Assembly: GCA_021782915.1 (NCBI GenBank)
Contig: JAJXUK010000017.1
Location: 1-40,248, forward strand
DNA from: Actinomycetes bacterium
GTDB lineage: Bacteria; Actinomycetota; Acidimicrobiia; Acidimicrobiales; RAAP-2
Direction of reading: 5' to 3'
Length of the DNA: 40,248 nucleotides
Shown here: in pieces, positions 6,308 through 14,189 of the stretch
Numbering within the stretch: position 1 is the stretch's first letter
How the letters are laid out: every line of letters starts with the position of its first letter
The notes under the pieces: generated by a model
Databases searched by the model: none
Told to the model about the DNA's origin: nothing
What the model saw: the letters and a program-made list of their open reading frames with translations, nothing else
Made by a program: the position numbers and the translations under genes

Positions 6308-9040
6308 ATGGACTACGACGTACTCGTCGTCGGGGGTGGCATCGGGGGGATGGAGTCGTCGCTCAAGCTCGGCGACATGGGCTACAAGGTCCTGCTCGTC
6401 GAGAAGGAGCCGAGCGTGGGTGGCAGGATGATCCTGCTCTCCAAGGTCTTCCCGACCCTGGACTGTGCGAGTTGCATCTCGGGTCCGAAGATGTCCTCGA
6501 CGGTGAATCACCCGAACGTCACGGTGGCCTCGTCCTCGCTGGTCGAGGCCATCCACCCCCAGGCCGACGGCAGCTTCCGGGCGAGCGTGACGCACAAGGC
6601 GACCTACGTGGACGCCGCGGCCTGCACGGGTTGCCAGGAGTGCGAGCCGGTCTGCCCGGTCGCGGTGCCCGACCAGTTCAACGCCGACCTGGTGCCCCGG
6701 CGTGCGGTGTACCTGGCCTTCCCCCAGGCCGTTCCCAAGAAGGTCGTGATCGAGCGCGCCGGGACCTCGCCGTGCAGCGGCGAGTGCCCCGCGGGTATCA
6801 AGGCCCACGGCTACGTGGCCCTGGCCCGCGAGGGGCGCTACGAGGAGGCCTTCCAACTGGTCCTCGAGGCGACCCCACTCGTGGGCACCCTGGGACGCGC
6901 CTGCTACGCGCCCTGTGAGGATCAGTGCACGCGCGCCGACCTCGAGGGCTCCGTGCCCATCAGGGCGATCAAGCGATTCCTCGCCGACCGGCACTACGCC
7001 GAGAGCGACACGCCGGGCGTCAGCCTGGCGCAGGCCAACGGGCGCTCCGTCGCGGTCGTCGGCTCCGGCCCGGCGGGCCTGACCGCGGCCTGGCAGCTGG
7101 CCCTGCGCGGCTACGCCGTGACGATCTTCGAGGCTGACGATGAGCCGGGTGGCTTCTTGCGCTACGCGCTGCCGGCCTTCCGGCTGCCGGGCGAGGTCGT
7201 CGAGCGCGACATCCAGAACGTGCGCGACGTCGGTGTGACGATCCTCACCGGCGCGCGGGTCAGCGACCCCGTAGCGCTCACCACGCGCGGCTTCGATGGC
7301 GTCATCGTGGCCACGGGCACGCCCCTGGCGACGCCGCTGGAGGTCCCCGGGACCGATGCGGAGGGCGTGTGGAGCGGACTTGACTTCTTGCGTGACGTGC
7401 GCCTGGGACGCGCGCCGTCGCTGCAGGACCAGCGCGTGGTCGTGGTCGGCGGCGGCAACGTCGCCATGGACGCCGCGCGCAGCGCGGCGCGCCTGGGCGC
7501 CTCGTCGGTATCCATCGTGTACCGGCGCGGACGTGACGAGATGCCCGCGCACGAGGACGAGATCGCCGGCGCCGTTGCCGATGGGGCGTCTTTGCGCCTC
7601 CTGCTCGGACCCGCGGAAGTGGTCACGGATTCCGCGGGCCGGGTGAGCGCCCTTCGCTGCGACGTCATGCGTCTCGGCGAGGCGGACGCCTCCGGACGGC
7701 GCCGGCCCGAACCGGTGCCCGGACGCTCCGAGCTCGTCGAGGCCGACGTGCTCATCGCGGCCATCGGCATGGCGCCGGACGTGGGCGCACTGGCGCACGT
7801 GCTGGACACGACGCACGGGCGCCTCGGCGCCGACCCGACGACCCTGCAGACCTCGGTGCCCAACGTGTTTGCCGCCGGCGACGTCGTGGTGGGCGCCAGC
7901 GACATCACTCGCGCGGCCGGTGCGGGCCGGCGCGCGGCGATCAACCTCGACCGCTTCCTCAACGGCGAGGCGCTCGGGCCGATTGACGCCCTGGATGGGC
8001 GCCTCGACACGATCGCTCACGACAGCGTGATCAGGCGCCAGGCGCGCTACAGCGAGCACGCCGCCGTCGAGCGGGGACTCAACGCGGGCGAGCTCGCCAG
8101 CTTCGAGGAGATCGAGCGCACCCTGAGCGAGGACGAGGTCCTGGCGGGGGCCTCGTCCTGCCTGGACTGCGGCGTGTGCTCGGAGTGCGGCTCCTGCGCG
8201 CGGGCCTGTCCGGCCGACGCCATCGACTTCACGATGCGCGATCGCACCGAGGAGGTTCGTGTGGGCTCGGTCGTGGTCTCCACCGGCTTCACCCTCTTTC
8301 CGGCCGACCTCAAACCCGAGTACGGCTGGGGGGTCTACCCCAACGTGATTACCGGCATGCAGATGGACCGCCTCATCGCCCCGACGCGGCCGTTCAACAC
8401 GATCCTGCGACCGAGTGATGGCAAGGTGCCGGAGCGAATCGGCTACGTGTCCTGCACCGGCTCGCGCGATCGCACCGTGGGCAATCCGCGCTGCTCGAAG
8501 ATCTGCTGCATGTACTCGATCAAGCAGAACCAGCTCATCATGGGCACCTTGCCCCTGGCGGACGTGAGCATGCACTACATCGACATCCGCGCGGCGGGCA
8601 AGCGCTACGAGGAGTTCTACCAGCAGTCCGCCGCCATGGGCGCCCAGTACATCAAGGGCCGCGTGGCGTCGATCTCCGAGACGCCCGAGCAGAACCTGCT
8701 CGTGCGCTACGAGGACATCGAGGGCACCGGCAACATCGTCGAGACCGAGTACGACCTCGTGGTCCTGGCCGTGGGCGTGCAGCCCAACCCGGCCGCCGCC
8801 GCGCTCTTCCCGGACCAGGCCCTCGAGCTCGACGAGGCGGCCTTCGTCTTCGAGCCCAACGAGGACCTGCAGCCCGGGCGCACCAACATCCCGGGCGTCT
8901 ACGTGGCCGGCGCGGCCTCGGGGCCTAAGGACATCGTGGACTCGATCGCCCACGCCGGCGCCGCGGTCTCCGGGGTGGCGGCCTACCTGCAGGCCCACCG
9001 CGTGAGCACCGAGCCCGAGCTGATGGGGGTGACGCGATGA
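6308..9040 (+). CDS. HdrA/QmoA-like flavoprotein with inserted GltD-type NAD(P)H oxidoreductase module
   Basis: A 910-residue iron-sulfur flavoprotein. Residues 1-100 are the N-terminal HdrA FAD-binding part (GGGIGG at 9-14, LDCASC at 51-56). A ferredoxin-like motif CTGCQECEPVCP follows at 106-117. Residues ~145-560 are an inserted domain of the GltD type (small subunit of glutamate synthase, also found in NfnB and DPD): cysteines at 156-207 including ACYAPCEDQC, an FAD motif GSGPAGLTAA (252-261), an NAD(P)H motif GGGNVAMDAA (381-390) and AAGDVV. HdrA sequence then resumes with CLDCGVCSECGSCARACP (618-635), CTGSRD (716-721) and CSKICC (729-734). It can be expected to connect NAD(P)H with HdrA flavin/FeS chemistry. 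ATG 6308 has AAGGA upstream. The gene overlaps the next one by 4 nt. The role in bifurcation or in simple transfer is not decided by sequence. Confidence 0.88.
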   Translation: MDYDVLVVGGGIGGMESSLKLGDMGYKVLLVEKEPSVGGRMILLSKVFPTLDCASCISGPKMSSTVNHPNVTVASSSLVEAIHPQADGSFRASVTHKATYVDAAACTGCQECEPVCPVAVPDQFNADLVPRRAVYLAFPQAVPKKVVIERAGTSPCSGECPAGIKAHGYVALAREGRYEEAFQLVLEATPLVGTLGRACYAPCEDQCTRADLEGSVPIRAIKRFLADRHYAESDTPGVSLAQANGRSVAVVGSGPAGLTAAWQLALRGYAVTIFEADDEPGGFLRYALPAFRLPGEVVERDIQNVRDVGVTILTGARVSDPVALTTRGFDGVIVATGTPLATPLEVPGTDAEGVWSGLDFLRDVRLGRAPSLQDQRVVVVGGGNVAMDAARSAARLGASSVSIVYRRGRDEMPAHEDEIAGAVADGASLRLLLGPAEVVTDSAGRVSALRCDVMRLGEADASGRRRPEPVPGRSELVEADVLIAAIGMAPDVGALAHVLDTTHGRLGADPTTLQTSVPNVFAAGDVVVGASDITRAAGAGRRAAINLDRFLNGEALGPIDALDGRLDTIAHDSVIRRQARYSEHAAVERGLNAGELASFEEIERTLSEDEVLAGASSCLDCGVCSECGSCARACPADAIDFTMRDRTEEVRVGSVVVSTGFTLFPADLKPEYGWGVYPNVITGMQMDRLIAPTRPFNTILRPSDGKVPERIGYVSCTGSRDRTVGNPRCSKICCMYSIKQNQLIMGTLPLADVSMHYIDIRAAGKRYEEFYQQSAAMGAQYIKGRVASISETPEQNLLVRYEDIEGTGNIVETEYDLVVLAVGVQPNPAAAALFPDQALELDEAAFVFEPNEDLQPGRTNIPGVYVAGAASGPKDIVDSIAHAGAAVSGVAAYLQAHRVSTEPELMGVTR

Positions 9041-10755
9041 CCCAGAAGCGGCGAATCGGCGTGTTCATCTGCCACTGCGGCGGCAACATCTCGGACTACG
9101 TGGACGTGGCCGCGGTGCGCGAGGCCGTCTCGGACATGGGCGAGGTGGCCTTCGCCGAGACCTCGATGTTCGCCTGCTCGGACGGAACCCAGCAGGACAT
9201 GATCCGACGCATCGAGGAGGAGAACCTCGACGGGCTCGTGGTGGCGTCCTGCTCGCCCAAGCTGCACCTGACGACGTTCCGTGGCGTGTCGCGCCGCGCG
9301 GGACTCAACCCGTTCCAGTACACGCAGGTCAACATCCGCGAGCAGTGCTCGTGGGCGCACACCGACGACCGTGTGGGCGCCACGCAGAAGGCCACGGGTC
9401 TCGTGCGCGGGGCCGTCGCGCGCACCGCGCAGAGCTCGGCCCTCGTGCCGCTGCCGGTGGAGACCACGCCGGCCTCGCTCGTCGTGGGCGGCGGGGTGAC
9501 GGGCCTGCGCGCCGCGATCGGCCTGGCTGACCTGGGCCTGGACGTGCACCTGGTGGAGCGCGCCGAGCAGCTGGGGGGCCAGGTGGCCAGCTTGGGCGCC
9601 ACGTTCCCCGATCAGCGTGAGGGGCGCGCGATGATCGACGAGCTGCTCAGCGAGCTCGACGCGCGCGCACACATCGCGGTGCACACCGAATCGACGATCA
9701 CCGCCAAGAGTGGCAGCTTCGGCAACTACGACGTGACGCTGCAGGGGCCCAACGGCCAGAGCGTGACGACTCGGGTCGGCTCGATCGTGGTGGCGACCGG
9801 TGCGGCCAGCTACGTGCCCGAGCCCGGCGAGTTCGGCTTTGGCCTGGCCGGCGTGGTGACCCTGGAGGACTTCACGCGCGGGATCGAGAGCCACGCGGGA
9901 CGCCTGCACTTCCGGGGCCAGCCCGTGCGCACGGTGGTCTACGTCTACTGCGTGGGCAGCCGCCAGGAGAACGGCAACGAGTACTGCTCCAAGTACTGCT
10001 GCTCGGCCGCGGTGCACGCCTCGGTCGAGGCGGCCGACCTGGACCCGGCGGTTCGCCAGTACCACCTGTATCGCGACATCCGCACCTACGGGCGCCACGA
10101 GCTGAGCTACGAGGCCTCCCGCCGGCGCGGCTCGGTCTACCTCAAGTACGCCGACGACGATCCTCCGGTGGTCGAGATGGGCGAGGGCGGACGTCTGCGC
10201 GTGCTGACGACGGATCGGCTCACCGAGTCCACCCCCCTGCAGATCGACGCTGACGTGGTCGTGCTCGTCACCGGACTCGTGCCCCAGCAGAACGCCGAGC
10301 TGACCTCGCTGCTGCACCTGCCCCTGGGTAGTGACGGCTTCTACAGTGAGATCCACCCCAAGTTGCGTCCGGTGGAGACCGTGGTCGACGGCGTCCTGAT
10401 CGCCGGCACGTGCCAGGCGCCCAAGACGATCTCCGAGAGCGTGGCGAGCGGACTGGCGGCCGTGACCCAGAGCGGGGCGATGCTGATGCGCGGGGTGGCC
10501 GAGCTGGATCCCCAGGTGGCCGTGGTCGATCACGACGCGTGCACCTGGTGCGGCGCGTGCGCGGCCGTGTGCCCATACGAGGCCATCAGCCACCAGGTGA
10601 TCTCGGCCCGCGACGTCGCCGTCATCGACCCCACCGTCTGCAAGGGCTGCGGAGGCTGCGTGTCCTACTGCGAGGCCGGGGCGATCGACCTGCTGGGCAA
10701 CACCGACGCCCAGGTGCGCGCGTTGATCGAGAACCTGGTGGAGGTGCGAGCATGA
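9037..10755 (+). CDS. HdrA-like / QmoB-like iron-sulfur flavoprotein
   Basis: A second HdrA homologue of 572 residues. It opens with the HdrA N-terminal domain (IGVFICHCGGNI, residues 7-18; ASCSPKLHLTTFRG, 70-83), followed by an FAD Rossmann motif GGGVTGLRAA (151-160) and a mid-region Cys cluster (VYCVGSRQ and CSKYCC, ~304-322). It ends with two [4Fe-4S] ferredoxin motifs, CTWCGACAAVCP (from 502) and CKGCGGCVSYCE (from 539). It corresponds to QmoB, but without the C-terminal MvhD module that QmoB usually carries; a separate MvhD is encoded upstream. It starts at an ATGA overlap with the first HdrA gene and ends at an ATGA overlap with the small winged-helix gene. Probably a cytoplasmic subunit of a complex with the neighbouring HdrA and the membrane subunit. 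Confidence 0.88.
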   Translation: MTQKRRIGVFICHCGGNISDYVDVAAVREAVSDMGEVAFAETSMFACSDGTQQDMIRRIEEENLDGLVVASCSPKLHLTTFRGVSRRAGLNPFQYTQVNIREQCSWAHTDDRVGATQKATGLVRGAVARTAQSSALVPLPVETTPASLVVGGGVTGLRAAIGLADLGLDVHLVERAEQLGGQVASLGATFPDQREGRAMIDELLSELDARAHIAVHTESTITAKSGSFGNYDVTLQGPNGQSVTTRVGSIVVATGAASYVPEPGEFGFGLAGVVTLEDFTRGIESHAGRLHFRGQPVRTVVYVYCVGSRQENGNEYCSKYCCSAAVHASVEAADLDPAVRQYHLYRDIRTYGRHELSYEASRRRGSVYLKYADDDPPVVEMGEGGRLRVLTTDRLTESTPLQIDADVVVLVTGLVPQQNAELTSLLHLPLGSDGFYSEIHPKLRPVETVVDGVLIAGTCQAPKTISESVASGLAAVTQSGAMLMRGVAELDPQVAVVDHDACTWCGACAAVCPYEAISHQVISARDVAVIDPTVCKGCGGCVSYCEAGAIDLLGNTDAQVRALIENLVEVRA

Positions 10756-10991
10756 CGAGCCCGCGTGATCAGCGCGAGATCATCCGCGACGAGCCCCTGA
10801 TGCACCGGCCGATCCTGGCCGCGCTGGCCGACGGGCCGCGCACCATTCCCGAGATCGCTGCGGCGCTCGGTCGCCCGAGCAGCGAGGTCGTCTACTGGGT
10901 GATGGGGATGCGTCGCTACGGCTTCGTCATCGAGGAGCCGGAGGCGAACGAGGACGGCTACTTCCTCTACGGACGAAAGGACGCGCGATGA
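10752..10991 (+). CDS. Small winged-helix-like protein inside the Hdr/Qmo operon
   Basis: A 79-residue protein with no cysteines. The segment RPILAALADGPRTIPEIAAA followed by SSEVVYWVMGMRRYGFVIEE has the form of a winged helix-turn-helix: helix, turn, recognition helix, then a wing ending in DGYFLYGRK. ATGA overlaps on both sides tie its translation to the QmoB-like and QmoC-like genes. It could be a DNA-binding regulator of the operon or a structural/assembly protein using the fold for protein contacts; its position between two structural subunits makes the second possibility real. I do not recognise a named family. Confidence 0.7.
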   Translation: MTSPRDQREIIRDEPLMHRPILAALADGPRTIPEIAAALGRPSSEVVYWVMGMRRYGFVIEEPEANEDGYFLYGRKDAR

Positions 10992-12166
10992 CGACCCTGG
11001 CTCCTCGCGTGGTGGACCCTCACCTGCTCGCCGATCTGCAGCGTCTCGGCGCACCGGACGTGAGCGCGTGCGTGAGCTGCGGCAACTGCACGGCGATCTG
11101 CCCGCTGGCCGACAACGACGGGACGTTCCCGCGCCGCCTGGTGCGTTACGGCGTGGTGGGCCTGCGCGAGGAGCTGCTCAGCTCCAAGGAGCTGTGGACC
11201 TGCTATCACTGCGCCAAGTGCTCGGAGAGCTGCCCGCAGCAGGCCGATCCCGGGGCGTACATGGCCGCGGCCCGGCGCTACGCGGTCGCCAGCTACGACC
11301 CGACCGGCGTGGCGCGTGTGTTGGCTCTGAGCCCCGTGGCGAGCCTTCTCACGCTGCTCGTGCTCGCGGCCGGCTTCGCCTCGATTCTCAGCGTGGGCCA
11401 CGGCCCGGCGTCGCACGCGCGACTGGACCTCTTCGGCTTCGTGCCGGACGCGACGATCCACTGGACCGGCATCGCCGTGATGGTGATCGTGTTCCTGGTG
11501 GCGCTGCTCGGCCTGGGTTCGATGGTGCGGGCGGTGGCCCGGCGCGAGGGCGTGCACGGGCGTGAGCTCGTCACCGGGCGCCGGGGCTGGGCCCACGGGC
11601 TGCGCGCGGCCTACGACGCGGCCCTCGTCGAGTCACTCGGCCAGCGCCGCTACCGCGAGGACTGCAGCGAGGGTGCCCCGGAGCCGTGGTATCGGCGTCG
11701 CTGGATCGCCCACGCCCTGACCATGTGGGGCTTCCTAGGGCTCCTGGCCGCCACGATCCTCGACTACGCCCTGGCCCTGCTCGGCGTCCGCGCCACCGGC
11801 ACACCCGAGCCCGTCTGGTACCCGGTTCGCCTGCTCGGCACGCTGGCCGGCATCGCGATGCTGATCGGGGTGAGCACGCTGATACTGAATCGCGCGCGTC
11901 GGGTGACGACGTCCGTGACGCACTCCGAGCCCGGGGACTGGCTGCTGCTGAGCCTCCTGTGGCTCGTGGGCGCCAGCGGGCTGGGCACCGAGATTGCCCT
12001 CTACGTGGGCGGCGGACCAGCCTGGGGCTACGGCGTCTTCGTCGCGCACGTGACGCTCGCGCTCGAGCTGCTGATCCTCGTGCCCTTCATGAAGTTCGCC
12101 CACGTCCTGTACCGGCCGCTGGCGCTCTTCTTCCACTCACTCGCTCGCGCGGCGGCGGTGCGCTAG
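10988..12166 (+). CDS. QmoC-like (HdrC-HdrE fusion) membrane-bound iron-sulfur/heme subunit
   Basis: A 392-residue membrane subunit. The N-terminal ~90 residues are HdrC-like, with two [4Fe-4S] motifs: CVSCGNCTAICP (28-39, Cys 28/31/34/38) and CYHCAKCSESCP (72-83, Cys 72/75/78/82). About six hydrophobic segments follow, e.g. around LLTLLVLAAGFA, VMVIVFLVALLGLG, MWGFLGLLAATILDYA, LGTLAGIAMLIG, LLSLLWLVGASG and LALELLILVPFM, matching the HdrE / NarI-like cytochrome b part of QmoC. Histidines in or near these segments (IHWTG, IAHAL, VAHVT) are candidate heme b ligands. It should exchange electrons with menaquinone and anchor the soluble HdrA-like subunits. The ATG overlaps the previous stop; this is the last gene of the operon, and a 106-bp gap follows. 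Confidence 0.88.
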   Translation: MTTLAPRVVDPHLLADLQRLGAPDVSACVSCGNCTAICPLADNDGTFPRRLVRYGVVGLREELLSSKELWTCYHCAKCSESCPQQADPGAYMAAARRYAVASYDPTGVARVLALSPVASLLTLLVLAAGFASILSVGHGPASHARLDLFGFVPDATIHWTGIAVMVIVFLVALLGLGSMVRAVARREGVHGRELVTGRRGWAHGLRAAYDAALVESLGQRRYREDCSEGAPEPWYRRRWIAHALTMWGFLGLLAATILDYALALLGVRATGTPEPVWYPVRLLGTLAGIAMLIGVSTLILNRARRVTTSVTHSEPGDWLLLSLLWLVGASGLGTEIALYVGGGPAWGYGVFVAHVTLALELLILVPFMKFAHVLYRPLALFFHSLARAAAVR

Positions 12167-12272
12167 GCGTCTCGATGGCTCGTCCTGCGCGCTCTGGACG
12201 TGGAGCGTGTCGAGGCCTGGCCCTACGATGAGGCCACGGCCCAAAGGCGCGGGGGAGCCGAAGGGAGGCCCG

Positions 12273-13706
12273 ATGCGCGTTGCTCGAGTGCTGGTCTTCG
12301 TGGCGGGAGTCATGGTCCTGCTGGTGTCCATGGGCATCGGCGCCGGGGGCGGGGTGCTCTTGTGGGCGAACGGGACTCAGCGCGACGCCGCCGGCTACTT
12401 CAGCACTCCCGCTGAGGAGTTCCGGTCCCCGGGCGTGGCCCTGGTCTCGACGGTCAGCTTCGCGATGCACCCCGCGGCGAACTCGTGGATCAACATCGAG
12501 CCCCTGGGCACCGTGCGCGTGCGCGCGAGCGTGCCGGGGGCGTCCACGTTCCTCGGCATCGCGCCGAGCGCTCGGGTGAGTCGCTACCTGGCCGGCTCGA
12601 GCTACAGCCGGGTGGACTCGGTGTCGCTGCTGCCCTTCCGGGCGCACTACCGCGAGAGCGTGGGCTCCGTGCGTCCCGCTCGGCCGAGCAGCCAGGGCTT
12701 CTGGGTCGCCTCGGTGAGCGGAGTGGGGACCCAGCAGCTCACCTGGCACCCGACGAGCGGGAACTGGACGTTGGTGCTGATGCGCACGGACGCACGCGCC
12801 GGGCTCAGCGCGCAGGTGGCCGTGGGCACCAACACCGGGCTCGTCGCGCCACTCGGGGTGCTCCTCGTGATCATCGCGCTGCTGGCGGCCGGACTCGGCG
12901 CTCTCCTGGTCGTCGTCGGCGCCCGCGGGCGCCGGGCCCGAGCGCCGGCGAGCGCGCCCGAGCCACTCGGCGTCTCGCGCTGGGCGCCGGGGGCCTACCC
13001 GGTTCGCCTGGAGGGCCGCCTCGAGCCCGGCCTGAGTCGCTGGCTCTGGCTCATCAAGTGGATTCTCGTGATACCGCACCTGATCGTGCTGGGCGTGCTG
13101 TGGCTGGCGGTGCTCGTGCTCACGATGGGTGCGGCGGTGGCGATCCTGGTCACGGGGCGCTATCCGCGTGACATCTTCGCCTTCGTGGTGGGGGTGATGC
13201 GCTGGAGCTGGCGGGTGGGCTTCTACGCGAGTTCGGCCTTCGGCACCGACCGCTACCCGCCGTTCTCGCTCGCCGCCGACGCGAGCTACCCGGCCGACTT
13301 CGACGTGGCCTACCCGGAGCACCTGTCGCGCGCCCTGGTGCTCGTCAAGTGGTGGCTGCTGGCGATCCCGCAGTACATCATCGTGGGCCTCTTCACGGGC
13401 GGGGGCGTCACGTTCACCGGACACTGGCCCCCGCAGTGGTGGTTCGTCGGCGGCGGGGCGATCGGCATCCTGGTGGTGGCGAGCGGAGTCGTGCTGTTGT
13501 TCACGGGCACCTACCCGGCACCGCTCTTTGACGTGGTGATGGGCATGGACCGTTGGAGCGCGCGGGTGGCCTGCTACGCGCTGCTGCTGCGCGATGAGTA
13601 CCCACCGTTCCGCTTCGACGCGGGCGGGGCGGACCCGGCGAGCCTGGCCGCCGCACCCGAGGCGCCGGGGCCCGACCCCGGCTCACCGGGGCCCCACGGC
13701 GCGTGA
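12273..13706 (+). CDS. DUF4389-containing membrane protein
   Basis: A 477-residue membrane protein. An N-terminal membrane segment (residues ~3-30) is followed by an extracytoplasmic region of ~170 residues, then a membrane helix (VLLVIIALLAAGLGALLVVV). After it come two copies of the DUF4389 pattern: YPVRLEGRLEPGLSRWLWL with a membrane pair, and YPEHLSRALVLVKWWLLAIP with another, each ending in a RYPxxxF / YPAPLFD and DRYPPFS / DEYPPFR stretch. The function of DUF4389 is unknown. The start ATG is preceded by AAGGGAGG at 12261-12268, and a TACGAT -10-like box lies at ~12222. The C-terminus is Ala/Pro-rich. It converges with the next gene across 277 bp in which I see no gene. Confidence 0.8.
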   Translation: MRVARVLVFVAGVMVLLVSMGIGAGGGVLLWANGTQRDAAGYFSTPAEEFRSPGVALVSTVSFAMHPAANSWINIEPLGTVRVRASVPGASTFLGIAPSARVSRYLAGSSYSRVDSVSLLPFRAHYRESVGSVRPARPSSQGFWVASVSGVGTQQLTWHPTSGNWTLVLMRTDARAGLSAQVAVGTNTGLVAPLGVLLVIIALLAAGLGALLVVVGARGRRARAPASAPEPLGVSRWAPGAYPVRLEGRLEPGLSRWLWLIKWILVIPHLIVLGVLWLAVLVLTMGAAVAILVTGRYPRDIFAFVVGVMRWSWRVGFYASSAFGTDRYPPFSLAADASYPADFDVAYPEHLSRALVLVKWWLLAIPQYIIVGLFTGGGVTFTGHWPPQWWFVGGGAIGILVVASGVVLLFTGTYPAPLFDVVMGMDRWSARVACYALLLRDEYPPFRFDAGGADPASLAAAPEAPGPDPGSPGPHGA

Positions 13707-13983
13707 GGGTGCCGGACCTTTCACGGTGCTCGCGTGAGCCTCGCGGGCGCTCCTGATCAACGTGAGGCCTCGTGCTCGCCCGCTAGGCATCCGACGGCCT
13801 CCACGCGCTCGACGACGGCCCTGATTACTGGGTGGAGCGCTCGTGGCGTGGGGTCTCGAGGGCCGCAACAGCACCGGCGCGAACACCCGGGCGTGGGCTC
13901 ATCCTGGTCGAGGAGGCTCGTTCAACACCTGGGGGCCTCGCACCGGCGAGGGGCATCTCGTCTCTGCCGGGGCGGGCGCGATC

Positions 13984-14187
13984 TCAGGCGTGCAGGCCCA
14001 GCAGGTGGAACACGAGGAACGCGGGCCAGAACAGGGCCTTGAAGAGCGCTACCAGGACGAGCCACAGGCTGCCCGAGTGGGTGTGCAGGTAGTAGATGAG
14101 GGCGCCGATGAAGCCCAGGAACCAACCGCCACCCGCGCCGGCCGGCTGCCGCCGGGTCCCCCCGTCGCGCCTCGACGACTTCTTCAT
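13984..14187 (-). CDS. Small membrane protein coupled to the P-type ATPase gene
   Basis: A 67-residue protein with a basic start (MKKSSRRDGGTRRQ), a glycine-rich turn and two hydrophobic segments (WFLGFIGALIYYLH and WLVLVALFKALFWPAFLVFHLL). Similar short proteins with a FLGFIGALxYY and KAxxWPAFLVY pattern are common and conserved in Actinobacteria; their function is unknown to me. A good ribosome-binding site (GAGAGGAG) overlaps the end of the upstream ATPase gene, and only 2 nt separate that stop from this ATG, so translation is probably coupled. It could be an accessory peptide of the ATPase, which is inference from position. Confidence 0.75.
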   Translation of the reverse strand: MKKSSRRDGGTRRQPAGAGGGWFLGFIGALIYYLHTHSGSLWLVLVALFKALFWPAFLVFHLLGLHA

Positions 14188-14189
14188 GC

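Noticed and set aside
6287-8998. 900-codon open frame antisense to the HdrA::GltD gene
   Set aside because: Repeats of Arg, His, Val and Gly without domains, while the plus strand has complete cofactor motifs.
8983-10593. Long antisense frame opposite the QmoB-like gene
   Set aside because: No motif, biased composition, overlaps a certain gene.
5115-12166. Reading the cluster as a methanogen-type HdrABC or a complete sulfate-reduction locus
   Set aside because: No HdrB CCG domain, no AprAB, Sat or DsrAB in the window; the membrane subunit is QmoC-like.
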